A stretch of DNA of 51,744 bases. It comes from UBA1443 sp964445745 (GTDB lineage Bacteria; Omnitrophota; Omnitrophia; Omnitrophales; Aquincolibacteriaceae). A program made the translations under genes and the position numbers. Where the stretch lies: NCBI GenBank assembly GCA_964445745.1, contig CAYULU010000007.1:1-51744 (forward strand). Direction: 5' to 3'. Below, piece by piece: positions 34,343 through 42,888 of the stretch (positions are counted from its first letter, which is position 1; each line of letters opens with the position of its first letter). The notes beneath the pieces are model-generated. The model saw only the letters and a program-made list of their open reading frames with translations. It was not told where the DNA came from and made no database searches.

Positions 34343-34950
34343 AGCCATTGCAACAATGGACAAAACAGGAACTTATAGATTTTTTAAAAGGTGTCGATAA
34401 AAGGACATGGGTGATTATAAGCGCCAGTCTGGTGGGTATGGGTGTTTTGTGGATTTTGTTGATCGGCCCGGCATGGATCGAGCGGCCCCGATTGCGGAGT
34501 GAAATTCAGAAGATGGATGCCCAGATCAGACAGTATCAAATGCTTGATCAGAAACGGATGAAACTGGAAGAAAATCAAAAAATATTTTCTCAACTCTTGG
34601 CCGATGCCCAGTTGCGTCTTTTTGGGGAAGAAGATCTTGCCTTACTTCTAGGCCAGGTTTCAAAGCTTGCAAATGATGCCAGGGTGGACATTGCGGCGTC
34701 AAAGCCCAAAGCCGAAGCGATGGAATTTCCGGCGCCTTACGCTAACCGGTATGAAGCCGTGGCTTACGACTTTACGATGCAGGGTGGCTATCATCAACTC
34801 GGAAAGTTTTCGGCCGCGCTAGAGTCTTATCCCAAATGGCTGAGGATTCAAAAAATAAAAATTACGCCTCTTAAAGATGACGCGTTGCGTCATTTGGCTC
34901 AGGTTGAGCTGGTTGCCATTAAAGACAAGACTGCGGAAACGGTGAGATAG
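34339..34950 (+). CDS. pilO: Type IV pilus assembly protein PilO
   Basis: PilO pairs with PilN in the periplasm to form the alignment complex. The 203-residue product has a cytoplasmic N-terminus, one membrane segment at about residues 24-44, a coiled-coil stretch (about 50-90) and a small ferredoxin-like periplasmic domain. ATG 34339 overlaps the pilN stop (ATGA) and has GAGGT a few bases upstream. It is preferred to the in-frame ATG at 34321. Sequence conservation is weak, and the call rests largely on topology and position between pilN and pilP. Confidence 0.85.
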   Translation: MKPLQQWTKQELIDFLKGVDKRTWVIISASLVGMGVLWILLIGPAWIERPRLRSEIQKMDAQIRQYQMLDQKRMKLEENQKIFSQLLADAQLRLFGEEDLALLLGQVSKLANDARVDIAASKPKAEAMEFPAPYANRYEAVAYDFTMQGGYHQLGKFSAALESYPKWLRIQKIKITPLKDDALRHLAQVELVAIKDKTAETVR

Positions 34951-34954
34951 GCTT

Positions 34955-35338
34955 ATGCAAAATCTTCGTGGGCCGAGAAGGTTTGGTTTTATGCTGGTCG
35001 GGGTCCTTTTTCTATGGATCCCTTTGGCAGATGCGGAGATTACCTATGACAGTGGGAATCGGAGAGATCCCTTTATTCCGTTGGAAGGCGCAGATGGGAT
35101 GTATCAGGGCAGTCCGTCAGGATTTGTTCTTGAAGGAGTTATTTACGATCCGGCGGGGGGGTCTTTTGCGATTATTAACGGCAAGCCGTACAAAGTTGGA
35201 GAAGTGGTGGGAGATGCGAAAGTGACCCGGATTCGCAAAAACAACACAACGCTTGATGTGAATGGTGAAATAAAAACTCTCTGGATTCGTGAAGCAGAAA
35301 AGCTTGAACAAAGTGACGGAGGAGAAGACTTGTCATGA
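34955..35338 (+). CDS. pilP: PilP-like periplasmic pilus assembly protein
   Basis: PilP links the PilN/PilO complex to the secretin. The 127-residue product has a signal peptide-like N-terminus (about residues 1-27, ending ADA), then RRDPFIPLEG, which matches the PilP/GspC-like RDPF motif. A short HR-type beta domain follows, with LEGVIYDPAGG, FAIINGKPYKVGE and VTRIRKNNTTL. No lipoprotein cysteine is present. It overlaps pilQ by four bases. Confidence 0.82.
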   Translation: MQNLRGPRRFGFMLVGVLFLWIPLADAEITYDSGNRRDPFIPLEGADGMYQGSPSGFVLEGVIYDPAGGSFAIINGKPYKVGEVVGDAKVTRIRKNNTTLDVNGEIKTLWIREAEKLEQSDGGEDLS

Positions 35339-36897
35339 TATTTAAAATCAACAAGTTCGGTTTTTTCTCAATGGTGTTTGTAATGTTAATGACGATTGCC
35401 ACTCAGACATGGGCCCTCGACGAGGGACAGGGTGATCTTGCGTCGGGGGTTTTGGCTCCAGACGTAGCCCCTTCCGGCGGTGCAGATGCCGCCGTGTCCG
35501 AAACAGAAGTTTTGGTCGAACCTTCAAGTGATAGTATCAGTCTTGATTTTAAGGATGCGGATATCAATACGGTGCTACGTATTCTCAGCATGAAAAGTGG
35601 GATGAATATTGTTTCCGGCCCCGAAGTCAAAGGGGTTGTGACGGTCCGGCTTGATAACGTTCCCTGGGACAAGGCGTTGAATGTTATTTTGCGCACTTAT
35701 GATTATGTTTACGAACGCGACGATAACATTATTCGTGTCACCTCCCGGGAAAAAATGGGACAGGAGCCTGTGGAAACGAAAACCTTTATCCTGAATTATT
35801 CAAAGGCACCCGAAATCCAGTCAGCCGTCCAGGATATCTTGACTGAACGGGGACGGATCAAGGTGGCGGAGCGCACCAATATGGTGGTTGTGACCGACAT
35901 TCCCACCAACCTTTATCGGATCGGGGAGGTTATCGCGAAACTGGATAAGGTGACCCCGCAGGCCTATGTGGATTCGAAAATCATCAATACCGACAGTAGT
36001 TATGTCGAGAATATGGGGATACAATGGACTCCGACGGCAAGCATCACAGGGGCGGCCAGGCCGACCACTTTTCCTTTTGCGCAAACGGGGCAATCATCAC
36101 TTCCGGGAAGTCTCCAGCAATTTTTCCCTGTTGTGAGCGTTGATCAGACTACTGTGCCGCCCGACGCCGGAAAAACCATCGCGAACGTTGCGGATCCCCG
36201 AAATTTTCCTTATCCGGAACCATCGGTTACTAATTCAACCTTTTCATATGGGACACTGGATTTTTCTAAGTTTGCAGCCGCTTTGGAATTTTTGAAGACG
36301 AAGTCAAATACTAAAATTGTGTCCAATCCCCGGGTGGTTGTGCTCAATAACCAAACGGCACATATCCAGGTAGGCTCCCAGATTCCCATACCGAGTTTCG
36401 AACGTAATGAGACTACCGGAAGCATGGAAGTATCGGGGTTTAGTTTCAGGGATGTGGGCGTTGTCTTGAAGGTTACGCCGCATATTAACTCCGCCCAGGA
36501 AATTATGGTTGATTTGAACCCTGAGGTTAGCACGCAGGGTGCCACTGTGACATTTACGCCGACTCTTGCGGCTCCGTCTTTTAACGTGACGCAAGCTTCA
36601 ACTCAAGTATTGATTCAAAGTGGTCAGACGATCGCGATTGGCGGATTAATGACGGACAATTCGGCGATTACCGAGACGAAAGTTCCATATCTTGGTGATA
36701 TCCCCTTAGTCGGTAAAATTTTTCGGTCAAAAAGACAGACGCCGACAAGTAATGCGCAGGTTGAAACGCTATTTTTCGTAACAGTTACTATGGTGGACTC
36801 TCAAGGTCAGCCAGTAAGAGAAACAGTTGATGATCAAGCTCAGAACCCAGGATCTCAAACCGCCGCGACTGAACCGGATAAAAAAGCGGCGCCGTAA
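35335..36897 (+). CDS. pilQ: Type IV pilus secretin PilQ
   Basis: PilQ forms the outer-membrane pore for the pilus. The 520-residue product has a signal peptide (cut near ATQTWA, residue 27), then an acidic linker. The secretin N-domains run from about residue 70: ISLDFKDADINTVLRIL and the region GVVTVRLDNVPWDKAL. The C-terminal secretin beta-barrel includes LEFLKTKSNTKIVSNPRV, GSQIPIP, VGVVLKVTPHI and GGLMTDN with VPYLGDIPLVGKIF. The ATG overlaps the pilP stop. No pilotin gene is recognised. The last gene of the pil run, it is followed by 302 noncoding bases. Confidence 0.94.
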   Translation: MIFKINKFGFFSMVFVMLMTIATQTWALDEGQGDLASGVLAPDVAPSGGADAAVSETEVLVEPSSDSISLDFKDADINTVLRILSMKSGMNIVSGPEVKGVVTVRLDNVPWDKALNVILRTYDYVYERDDNIIRVTSREKMGQEPVETKTFILNYSKAPEIQSAVQDILTERGRIKVAERTNMVVVTDIPTNLYRIGEVIAKLDKVTPQAYVDSKIINTDSSYVENMGIQWTPTASITGAARPTTFPFAQTGQSSLPGSLQQFFPVVSVDQTTVPPDAGKTIANVADPRNFPYPEPSVTNSTFSYGTLDFSKFAAALEFLKTKSNTKIVSNPRVVVLNNQTAHIQVGSQIPIPSFERNETTGSMEVSGFSFRDVGVVLKVTPHINSAQEIMVDLNPEVSTQGATVTFTPTLAAPSFNVTQASTQVLIQSGQTIAIGGLMTDNSAITETKVPYLGDIPLVGKIFRSKRQTPTSNAQVETLFFVTVTMVDSQGQPVRETVDDQAQNPGSQTAATEPDKKAAP

Positions 36898-37199
36898 GAG
36901 ACCTTTTTCTGATGAATTTTAAAAAGCTAATTTATCCATCAAGGAAATGACACCAGGGTATTTAAGGAGTCTGATTTTTTAAGGATAAATTAGAAGCTGA
37001 GAGCTGGCTAGAATTTCAGCGCTCTGGATGATCTTCCTGTTTCCTTCCTGATGACTTTTTGATGTCTCCCTCCAACAAACAGGGCAGTTTCAAGATTGAT
37101 GTTGCCGGCTGAACTTCGTGCGCGACTTTGATGCGTTCAGGGTTCTGTGCCAAGCGCAAAGTTAATCTTGAAAGAGCATAAGCTTGAAAGGATCTATTT
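36898..37199 (+). promoter_or_regulatory. Candidate structured leader upstream of the RNase E/G gene
   Basis: No protein gene or clear terminator is seen in these 302 bases. Three possible stems are visible: CTAATTTATCC (36927-36937) with GGATAAATTAG (36983-36993), a perfect 11-base inverted repeat; a smaller stem around 37003-37025; and CCTGTTT (37036-37042) with AAACAGG (37077-37083). CTTGAAAG then occurs twice just before the start codon. E. coli rne mRNA has a long hairpin leader through which RNase E controls its own message. A similar role here is inference. Confidence 0.35.
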
Positions 37200-38795
37200 A
37201 TGGACAGAAGTATACTCATTACGCAGGACGCTAATGAAAAACAGGTTGCGATTCTTGAAGATGGCAAGCTCGAAGAGTTTTATATTGAGCGGTCTGAAGC
37301 CAAAAAGCTTTTCGGGAATATTTATGCGGGAGTCGTGAAGACGGTGATCCCAGGGATCGATGCCGCGTTTGTCGACCTTGGAACTGGCAAGGACGGATTC
37401 CTCTATGTCGGGGATGCCATGCGTTCCCCTTTGGATCTGGATGCGGAATATGATGAAGATTCTGAAGAAAAGCCGCAAGTACAGCCGGGACAAGAAACGT
37501 CTCCTCAGGGACAACAGCCACCCCAGCAACAGAAAAAGGGTCAGCAAAAGGGGAGGTTTCGCGATCGGCACCATCGTCCGAGGCGGCAGAGAATCGAAGA
37601 GGTTTTGAAGCCCGGCCAGAAGATCATTGTACAGGTCGTCAAGGAAGCGATCGGAAACAAGGGGCCTCGTCTGACGACTCTTTTTTCGATCCCGGCCCGG
37701 TATCTTGTCATGATGCCGGGTGAGGAAAAAATTGGTGTTTCGCGCCGGATTGAGTCTCGTGGGGAGCGGGAACGAATCCGGAAGATTTTTAAAGATATTG
37801 AAATCCCGAAAGGAGTGGGGTTTATCGTCCGGACGAATGCCGAGGGGAAGTCTGAGAAGGAATATACGCGGGATGTCCGTTATTTGATTCGTCTTTGGAA
37901 AAAAATTCATGCGACGATCCAGACTAAAAAAGCACCGGCGCTGATCCACTCCGAGCTTGGTCTTGTGGAGCGGGTGATTCGTGATCACACGAACGAGGAA
38001 ACGACCAAAATTATTGTGGATCATCCCGATATTTTTAAAAAGATGAAACGGTTCATTGAGATTTACATGCCCGGGCAAAAACTTCCCGTCGAGATGACCC
38101 GGGAGCACGGGAGCCTCTTTGAGCGCCACAACATTGATAAGGAAATCGAACGGACATTTCAGAAAAATGTCTACCTTAAATCGGGCGGTCATATTGTCAT
38201 TGAACAGACCGAGGGGCTGGTCGCGATCGACGTAAATACGGGAAAGTTCACCGGAAATAACCGGGGACTGGAGGAGACGGTTTACAAGAATAACGTTGAG
38301 GCCGCTCAGGAGATTGCGCGTCAGCTCCGGCTCCGCGACGTCGGGGGTATTATCATTATCGATTTTATCGATATGGAGACGCACGAGCATCGGAGAAATC
38401 TTTTCAGGATTTTTAAAGAGGCCGTCAGCAAGGATCGCGCCAAAACGCATCTTTTGCAAGTCTCAGAGCTTGGCCTTGTGGAAATGACTCGACAGCGTAT
38501 CCGTCCGTCGCTTGAAAGCGCGGTTTATGATACCTGCCCTTACTGCGAAGGGAAAGGAATGGTGAAGTCGACGGCGACTATGTCGATCCAGGTGATACGC
38601 GATCTCAAACGTGCGCTCGGAGAATCCAAAGACCGGATTTTGAACGCCTACGTGCATCCTGATGTGGCCGAGCGGTTGGTCCAGCAGGAGAAAAAATCCT
38701 TGCGGCATCTCGAAAAAATTACGGGAAGCAGAATATCAGTTTTTCCAGAACCCGGCGCCCACCGGGAAGACGTCAACATCACTTTTATCAAATAA
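37200..38795 (+). CDS. rng: Ribonuclease E/G family endoribonuclease
   Basis: This single-strand endoribonuclease acts in rRNA maturation and mRNA decay. The 531-residue product begins like RNase G, with an S1 domain at about residues 35-165. It contains GIDAAFVDLGTGKDGFLYVGD and is interrupted by an acidic, then glutamine- and arginine-rich insertion (about residues 82-130). Catalytic aspartates are in AIDVNTG and IIDFIDM, and the zinc-link CPYCEGKG follows. The C-terminal scaffold of RNase E is absent, so this is a G-like short form. AAAGGA eight bases before the ATG supports the start. The insertion could be an RNA- or protein-binding loop. Confidence 0.93.
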   Translation: MDRSILITQDANEKQVAILEDGKLEEFYIERSEAKKLFGNIYAGVVKTVIPGIDAAFVDLGTGKDGFLYVGDAMRSPLDLDAEYDEDSEEKPQVQPGQETSPQGQQPPQQQKKGQQKGRFRDRHHRPRRQRIEEVLKPGQKIIVQVVKEAIGNKGPRLTTLFSIPARYLVMMPGEEKIGVSRRIESRGERERIRKIFKDIEIPKGVGFIVRTNAEGKSEKEYTRDVRYLIRLWKKIHATIQTKKAPALIHSELGLVERVIRDHTNEETTKIIVDHPDIFKKMKRFIEIYMPGQKLPVEMTREHGSLFERHNIDKEIERTFQKNVYLKSGGHIVIEQTEGLVAIDVNTGKFTGNNRGLEETVYKNNVEAAQEIARQLRLRDVGGIIIIDFIDMETHEHRRNLFRIFKEAVSKDRAKTHLLQVSELGLVEMTRQRIRPSLESAVYDTCPYCEGKGMVKSTATMSIQVIRDLKRALGESKDRILNAYVHPDVAERLVQQEKKSLRHLEKITGSRISVFPEPGAHREDVNITFIK

Positions 38796-38916
38796 AAAAG
38801 ATTTGACAGAGAGTGATGCGGATTAATTCGGGAGGTGTGCGAGCGAAAGTGTTACTGTCACCGCCATGGCGTTCTAACAAATGTGAAAGAGACTAGGGCT
38901 GCTAGTTGCTTTCGGG

Positions 38917-38922
38917 TATAAT
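38917..38922 (+). promoter_or_regulatory. Candidate -10 element giving a leaderless rmuC mRNA
   Basis: A perfect TATAAT lies at 38917-38922. Transcription would start about seven bases later, almost on the rmuC ATG at 38929, so the message would have no leader. No good -35 is seen at 17 bases. The rest of 38796-38928 shows only a 10-base palindrome (38862-38871) and no gene. Confidence 0.4.
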
Positions 38923-38928
38923 GCTCTC

Positions 38929-40011
38929 ATGGAAATTTCACAGATCTTAATAGCGATTCTGGTGACGGTTGCGGTTATACTCCCGACCGTCATTTGGATT
39001 CTCCGCAAAAGTTCGCCGCAGAGCGCCCAGGACAAGACTTTTCAGAATTTTCTCCAGCTCCAGCAGGAATTGCATAACCTGCATTCGGGTCTTCAGGAGC
39101 AGATACGCTCTGTTTCCGGACAGTTGGCCGAACACATGCAGAACAACACGCGTTTTTTACAGGACAGCCAGCAAAATTACCGGGAAGTGATGGGCAACGT
39201 TCAGCATCGGCTTGGAGTCCTGCAGAACGCGACTCAAGCCATGGTGGATATCGGGAAAGATATTTCATCATTACAGGATATTCTTCGGGCCCCCAAGCTC
39301 CGGGGTGGAATGGGGGAATTCCTGCTGGCCGAACTTTTGCGGCAAATCCTTCCGGACGATCACTTTGCACTTCAACACCGATTCAAAAACGGAGTCCAGG
39401 TCGATGCGGTGATACGACTTGGCGAAGGGTTGGTGCCGGTGGATGCAAAATTTCCTCTGGAGAATTTCAGAAGGATCCTCGAATCCGACTCATCGACGGA
39501 ACAAGAATCCAGAAAGGCATTTTGGCGCGATATCAAAAAACATGTGGATGACATCAGCTCCAAATATATTCTGCCTGAAGAAGGTACTTTCGAATTTGCC
39601 CTGATGTATATCCCCTCTGAAAGCATTTACTATGAAACGATTATCCGGGACGAGTCTCAAAATGAAAGTATCTCGGCTTATGCTATCCGTCATAAAGTCA
39701 TTCCGGTTTCCCCGAACAGTTTTTATGCGTATCTGCAAGCGATGGTCAGGGGTCTGAAAGGAATGCGAATCGAGCGGTCGGCACAGATCATTCTTGAAAA
39801 TCTTGGGCAGCTGGAGGTGGGGCTTGGACAGTGCCTTTCGGATTTTGAGAAAATTGGTATCCATCTTGGCCGTGCCCGGGCATCTTACGAAAAAACGGAA
39901 CTGCGTTTTCGAAAGCTTCAGAATAAATTAAGTGCGATGGGGGATGGACAGGGTTCGTCAAAGGATTCTGGTTCCCGGGAATTGCCGATCCCGGCGGAGG
40001 AAACCGTCTGA
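38929..40011 (+). CDS. rmuC: DNA recombination protein RmuC
   Basis: RmuC limits DNA inversions between repeats and belongs to a restriction-endonuclease-like fold family. The 360-residue product has an N-terminal membrane segment (residues 5-25), a coiled-coil region (about 40-115), and the conserved RmuC core from about 120: LRAPKLRGGMGEFLL, VDAVIRLGEGLVPVDAKFP and ALMYIPSESIYYE. The length is somewhat shorter than in E. coli. No ribosome site is visible; a -10 element directly upstream suggests a leaderless transcript. Confidence 0.92.
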   Translation: MEISQILIAILVTVAVILPTVIWILRKSSPQSAQDKTFQNFLQLQQELHNLHSGLQEQIRSVSGQLAEHMQNNTRFLQDSQQNYREVMGNVQHRLGVLQNATQAMVDIGKDISSLQDILRAPKLRGGMGEFLLAELLRQILPDDHFALQHRFKNGVQVDAVIRLGEGLVPVDAKFPLENFRRILESDSSTEQESRKAFWRDIKKHVDDISSKYILPEEGTFEFALMYIPSESIYYETIIRDESQNESISAYAIRHKVIPVSPNSFYAYLQAMVRGLKGMRIERSAQIILENLGQLEVGLGQCLSDFEKIGIHLGRARASYEKTELRFRKLQNKLSAMGDGQGSSKDSGSRELPIPAEETV

Positions 40012-40131
40012 AGTCGGCGTGCGTGTTTTGAAGAAAAGTTGTGTCTTTTGCCTTGGTGTATCGGAACGAGATAGCGGAGAGAGGATGGATGTCGTTGATC
40101 TTAACTCAAGACTCATAAGGAGATTCATTCG

Positions 40132-40647
40132 ATGAAATTCTTGAAAAAAATCGCCCAATCGTTGTTTGGTTCGACCGGTTCTAAAAAAAGAAAAACGTCC
40201 CGCGTCAAGCCTCGTAAGGTCCGGAAACCAAAGAAAACCGTGAAACGCACATCGAAAAGTAAATCGGCGGTCCGAAAGAAAACAGCAAAAAAATCGAAAG
40301 CGACTGCTAGGAAAATAGTCCGGGCCCCCAAAACATCCGGAAAATCTGTTCGGAAAACGGTTCGCACAAAAACACCCCGAGAAGTCAAAGAAGCTTTGGC
40401 GGTTCTCCCGATAGGGGAAGTGACGCATTATTTCCCGCATGTGAATGCGGCGGTGATCAAGATTGATCAAGGTCAAATCCGGCAGGGTGATGTTCTCTCA
40501 CTACGGGGGCACACGACCCGTTTGAAGCAGACGGTCGATTCGATGCAAATGGATCACAAGCCGATCCTGATTGCGAATCCTGGTGACGAAATCGGGATCC
40601 GTGTGAAATCGCGCGTCCGGGCAGGTGACAAGGTTTACAGGGTCTGA
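40132..40647 (+). CDS. EF-Tu domain II-like protein with a histone H1-like basic tail
   Basis: This 171-residue protein has two very different halves. Residues 15-85 are extremely rich in lysine, arginine, serine and threonine, like a histone H1 tail, and probably bind nucleic acid. Residues 90-171 form a beta-barrel of the translation-factor domain II type, with IGEVTHYFPHVNAAVIKI, GDVLSLRGHTT and GDEIGIRVKSRVRAGDKVYRV. No GTPase domain is present. AAGGAG nine bases before the ATG supports the start. The next gene follows after five bases. Function is unknown; a role in RNA or ribosome biology is inference from the neighbours (CCA-adding enzyme, RNase E/G). Confidence 0.8.
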   Translation: MKFLKKIAQSLFGSTGSKKRKTSRVKPRKVRKPKKTVKRTSKSKSAVRKKTAKKSKATARKIVRAPKTSGKSVRKTVRTKTPREVKEALAVLPIGEVTHYFPHVNAAVIKIDQGQIRQGDVLSLRGHTTRLKQTVDSMQMDHKPILIANPGDEIGIRVKSRVRAGDKVYRV

Positions 40648-40652
40648 TTTTT

Positions 40653-40973
40653 ATGAGCCATCATTATTTGCGGATTTTTAGATCCTACCCGATCGAAGAA
40701 GTTAAAAAGAGCCTTATGATAGCCGGTGACCTGACTGCCAATTGTGCGGCTTGTAACGCGCTGGGTATTGATCCCTACAGTGCGGCGACCTGCCCTGAAT
40801 GCGGGGTGACATTCCGGTTTATCGCAAGCCGGAGGCTGGAAAGTCATCCTTCCGAGAGATTCCAATTCGCCCGGCGGATTGCGGACAAACGGCCGGATTT
40901 GACTCTCATTGATCTCTCCGATTATAAAAGCGCGACGGGCGATAAAAATGCCAAAGACTTTTTTGGATTTTAA
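40653..40973 (+). CDS. Small zinc-ribbon protein of unknown function
   Basis: I do not recognise this 106-residue protein. It has two CxxC pairs, CAAC at about residue 31 and CPEC at about residue 47, spaced as in a treble-clef zinc ribbon. A positively charged region and an acidic C-terminus follow. It starts five bases after the EF-Tu-like gene and ends 15 bases before the CCA-adding enzyme gene, so it is probably in the same operon. No signal peptide or membrane segment is seen. Confidence 0.7.
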   Translation: MSHHYLRIFRSYPIEEVKKSLMIAGDLTANCAACNALGIDPYSAATCPECGVTFRFIASRRLESHPSERFQFARRIADKRPDLTLIDLSDYKSATGDKNAKDFFGF

Positions 40974-40988
40974 GTCCAGAAGACGAGG

Positions 40989-42359
40989 ATGATGAACGAA
41001 ATTATGGATCTTACATCTCGCAAAGGCGCTCAGGCGTTGCGAATCGCTACCGCGCTTCGTGATTGCGGGCACACGGTGTTTTTTGTGGGAGGATGTGTGC
41101 GGGATCATCTCATGGGGAAACACCCGGCGGACATCGATATCGCGACAACGGCGAAGCCGGAAGAAGTGGAAGCAATCTTTTCCAAAACAATCCCGGTAGG
41201 AAAGCAATTTGGCGTGGTGATTGTGATGAAAGACGATATCCCCTTTGAGGTCGCGACCTTTCGTACTGAAGGAGGTTATCAGGACGGACGGCATCCGACG
41301 CGGGTTGAGTTTACGGTGCCCGAAGACGATGCGAAACGCCGCGACTTTACCGTGAACGGACTCTTTTATGACCCGTTTAACCAAAGGGTGATCGATTATG
41401 TGGCCGGAAAAGGCGACATTGATGCGAAATTGATTCGCGCGATTGGCGATCCGGTCGAGAGGTTTCAGGAAGACAAACTTCGCTTGTTGAGAGCGATTCG
41501 TTTTGCATCGACCCTCGGCTTCGAAATTGAAAAAAAAACCTGGGATTCTATCAGGGCGCTTGCGGCGAGCATCCATGCCGTAAGCCCGGAACGGATACGC
41601 GAAGAACTCGTGAAGATTTTTACGCGACCGGGCGCGTCCAGGGGGTATATGTTGCTTCACGAATCCGGCCTGATGAAGGAAATTTTGCCCGAGGTTGAGG
41701 TGATGAAGGGAGTGGAACAGCCGGAAAAATTTCATCCTGAGGGTGATGTCTTTGAGCATACGCGAATTCTTTTGACCTATCTGACGCCGCCGATTTCCGA
41801 AGTCCTGGCTTTTTCGGCTCTCTTTCATGACGTCGGAAAGCCCAAGACACAGGCCATCCGAAAAGGACGACTGACTTTTTATGAGCACTCGGAAGAAGGC
41901 GCGAGGATTGCACGGGAGATTATGCGCCGGCTCAGGTTTTCGAATGATATTATAGAAGGCGTTTATCAAAGCGTTTTGAACCATATGAAGTTTATGGACG
42001 TCAAGAAAATGCGCTCAGGGAAACTCAAGATGTTTGTTGTGCGCCCCACGTTTTCAGACGAGATGCAACTTCACAGGGCGGATTGTCTCGCGAGCCACGG
42101 GATGCTTGATAATTACGAGTTTTTGCAAGAGAAAATGAAGGAATTTGAGCACGAAGAGCTTAAGCCCAAAGCGCTTGTCAGTGGTCATGATTTGATCGCG
42201 CTCGGGATGAAGCCGGGGCCTGAAATGAAACCGATGCTTGGAGAAATCTATGAGTTACAGCTTGAGGGAACTCTCAAGGGGCGGGATGAAGCCTTGACAT
42301 GGGCCCAAAAAAAGATAACGTCTCTCAAGTCCCAAACGGACGGATCGCAGGGAACGTAG
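40989..42359 (+). CDS. CCA-adding enzyme / tRNA nucleotidyltransferase with HD domain
   Basis: This class II nucleotidyltransferase adds or repairs CCA on tRNA 3' ends. The 456-residue product has the catalytic motif FVGGCVRDHLMGKHPADIDI, then RRDFTVNGL, EDKLRLLRAIRFA and RPGASRG. An HD domain contains FHDVGKPKT. RRDFTVN and the RRxxRxD-like segments are shared with bacterial poly(A) polymerases, so exact specificity is inferred. It is needed by tRNA-Val in this window, which lacks encoded CCA. ATG 40989 and 40992 are both possible. Confidence 0.9.
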   Translation: MMNEIMDLTSRKGAQALRIATALRDCGHTVFFVGGCVRDHLMGKHPADIDIATTAKPEEVEAIFSKTIPVGKQFGVVIVMKDDIPFEVATFRTEGGYQDGRHPTRVEFTVPEDDAKRRDFTVNGLFYDPFNQRVIDYVAGKGDIDAKLIRAIGDPVERFQEDKLRLLRAIRFASTLGFEIEKKTWDSIRALAASIHAVSPERIREELVKIFTRPGASRGYMLLHESGLMKEILPEVEVMKGVEQPEKFHPEGDVFEHTRILLTYLTPPISEVLAFSALFHDVGKPKTQAIRKGRLTFYEHSEEGARIAREIMRRLRFSNDIIEGVYQSVLNHMKFMDVKKMRSGKLKMFVVRPTFSDEMQLHRADCLASHGMLDNYEFLQEKMKEFEHEELKPKALVSGHDLIALGMKPGPEMKPMLGEIYELQLEGTLKGRDEALTWAQKKITSLKSQTDGSQGT

Positions 42360-42390
42360 GCATGTGTTCCCGATGAGGAAAGGGATCATC

Positions 42391-42888
42391 ATGATCGGCG
42401 AAGGATTGAAGAAAATGCTTTCCTGGATGCTGTGGCGAATCTTTTTTTTATGTTGGGGAAGCATGTTGGCGTGGTCGCCCGTATTGTTCGCAGAACTGAT
42501 CACAGATGTTTCTGCTGAAGGTATTTTGACGCTTGAGGACGGGAAACGCGTTTCGCTGGCGGGAGTTGTTCTCGACGCTCACGGCGCATCGATTCTTCGC
42601 GTGCTCGCTCATCGACAAAACGCAAGTGTTGAGGTACTCCGGGAAATGAGGAGCGCCGATGGCGGTGAGTGCGCGTATGTCTATTTAAAATCCCGCTCAC
42701 TCGATTTCCCGTTCACTGCGGGCCGAACTGCTGATGAACGTGATATGATGCTTAACGAGTTTTTGTTGCGCTTAGGTGCTGCGCGAGTGGATGAAGGCCA
42801 GGCGTTTGCGCAAAAGAAAAAGTTTCTTTTAATTCAGGAAGAAGCCAGCAAGAAGGGTGAGGGGATATGGTCCTACGTACAATCTTGA
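42391..42888 (+). CDS. Secreted SNase-like (thermonuclease fold) protein, degenerate active site
   Basis: This 165-residue protein has an N-terminal signal peptide (hydrophobic run about residues 10-33) and an OB-fold domain resembling staphylococcal nuclease. The fold is suggested by LEDGKRVSLAGVVLDAHG and by the C-terminal QEEASKKGEGIWSY, the usual end of the SNase domain. The catalytic PE and DxYGR motifs are not seen, so it is probably inactive. ATG 42391 follows AAAGGGA at a good distance and is preferred to earlier GTG 42364 and ATG 42373. It overlaps the AsmA gene by 22 bases. Confidence 0.65.
   Translation: MIGEGLKKMLSWMLWRIFFLCWGSMLAWSPVLFAELITDVSAEGILTLEDGKRVSLAGVVLDAHGASILRVLAHRQNASVEVLREMRSADGGECAYVYLKSRSLDFPFTAGRTADERDMMLNEFLLRLGAARVDEGQAFAQKKKFLLIQEEASKKGEGIWSYVQS

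Noticed and set aside
37194..38459. A 421-codon open frame on the minus strand
   Set aside because: It lies antisense to RNase E/G, whose plus-strand product has all catalytic motifs. The minus-strand product has no recognisable domain and is a composition-driven shadow.
38862..38871. The palindrome CGCCATGGCG as an operator
   Set aside because: It is short, has no second copy nearby and is not placed well against the candidate -10 element.
40085..40135. A 16-codon leader ORF (starting MDVVDLNSRL) overlapping the EF-Tu-like gene start as ATGA
   Set aside because: The ribosome site is poorly spaced, and such short ORFs are common by chance. Conservation would be needed.
40635..41984. A 449-codon open frame on the minus strand
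   Set aside because: It is antisense to the CCA-adding enzyme and the zinc-ribbon gene, which have clear motifs. The minus-strand product shows none.
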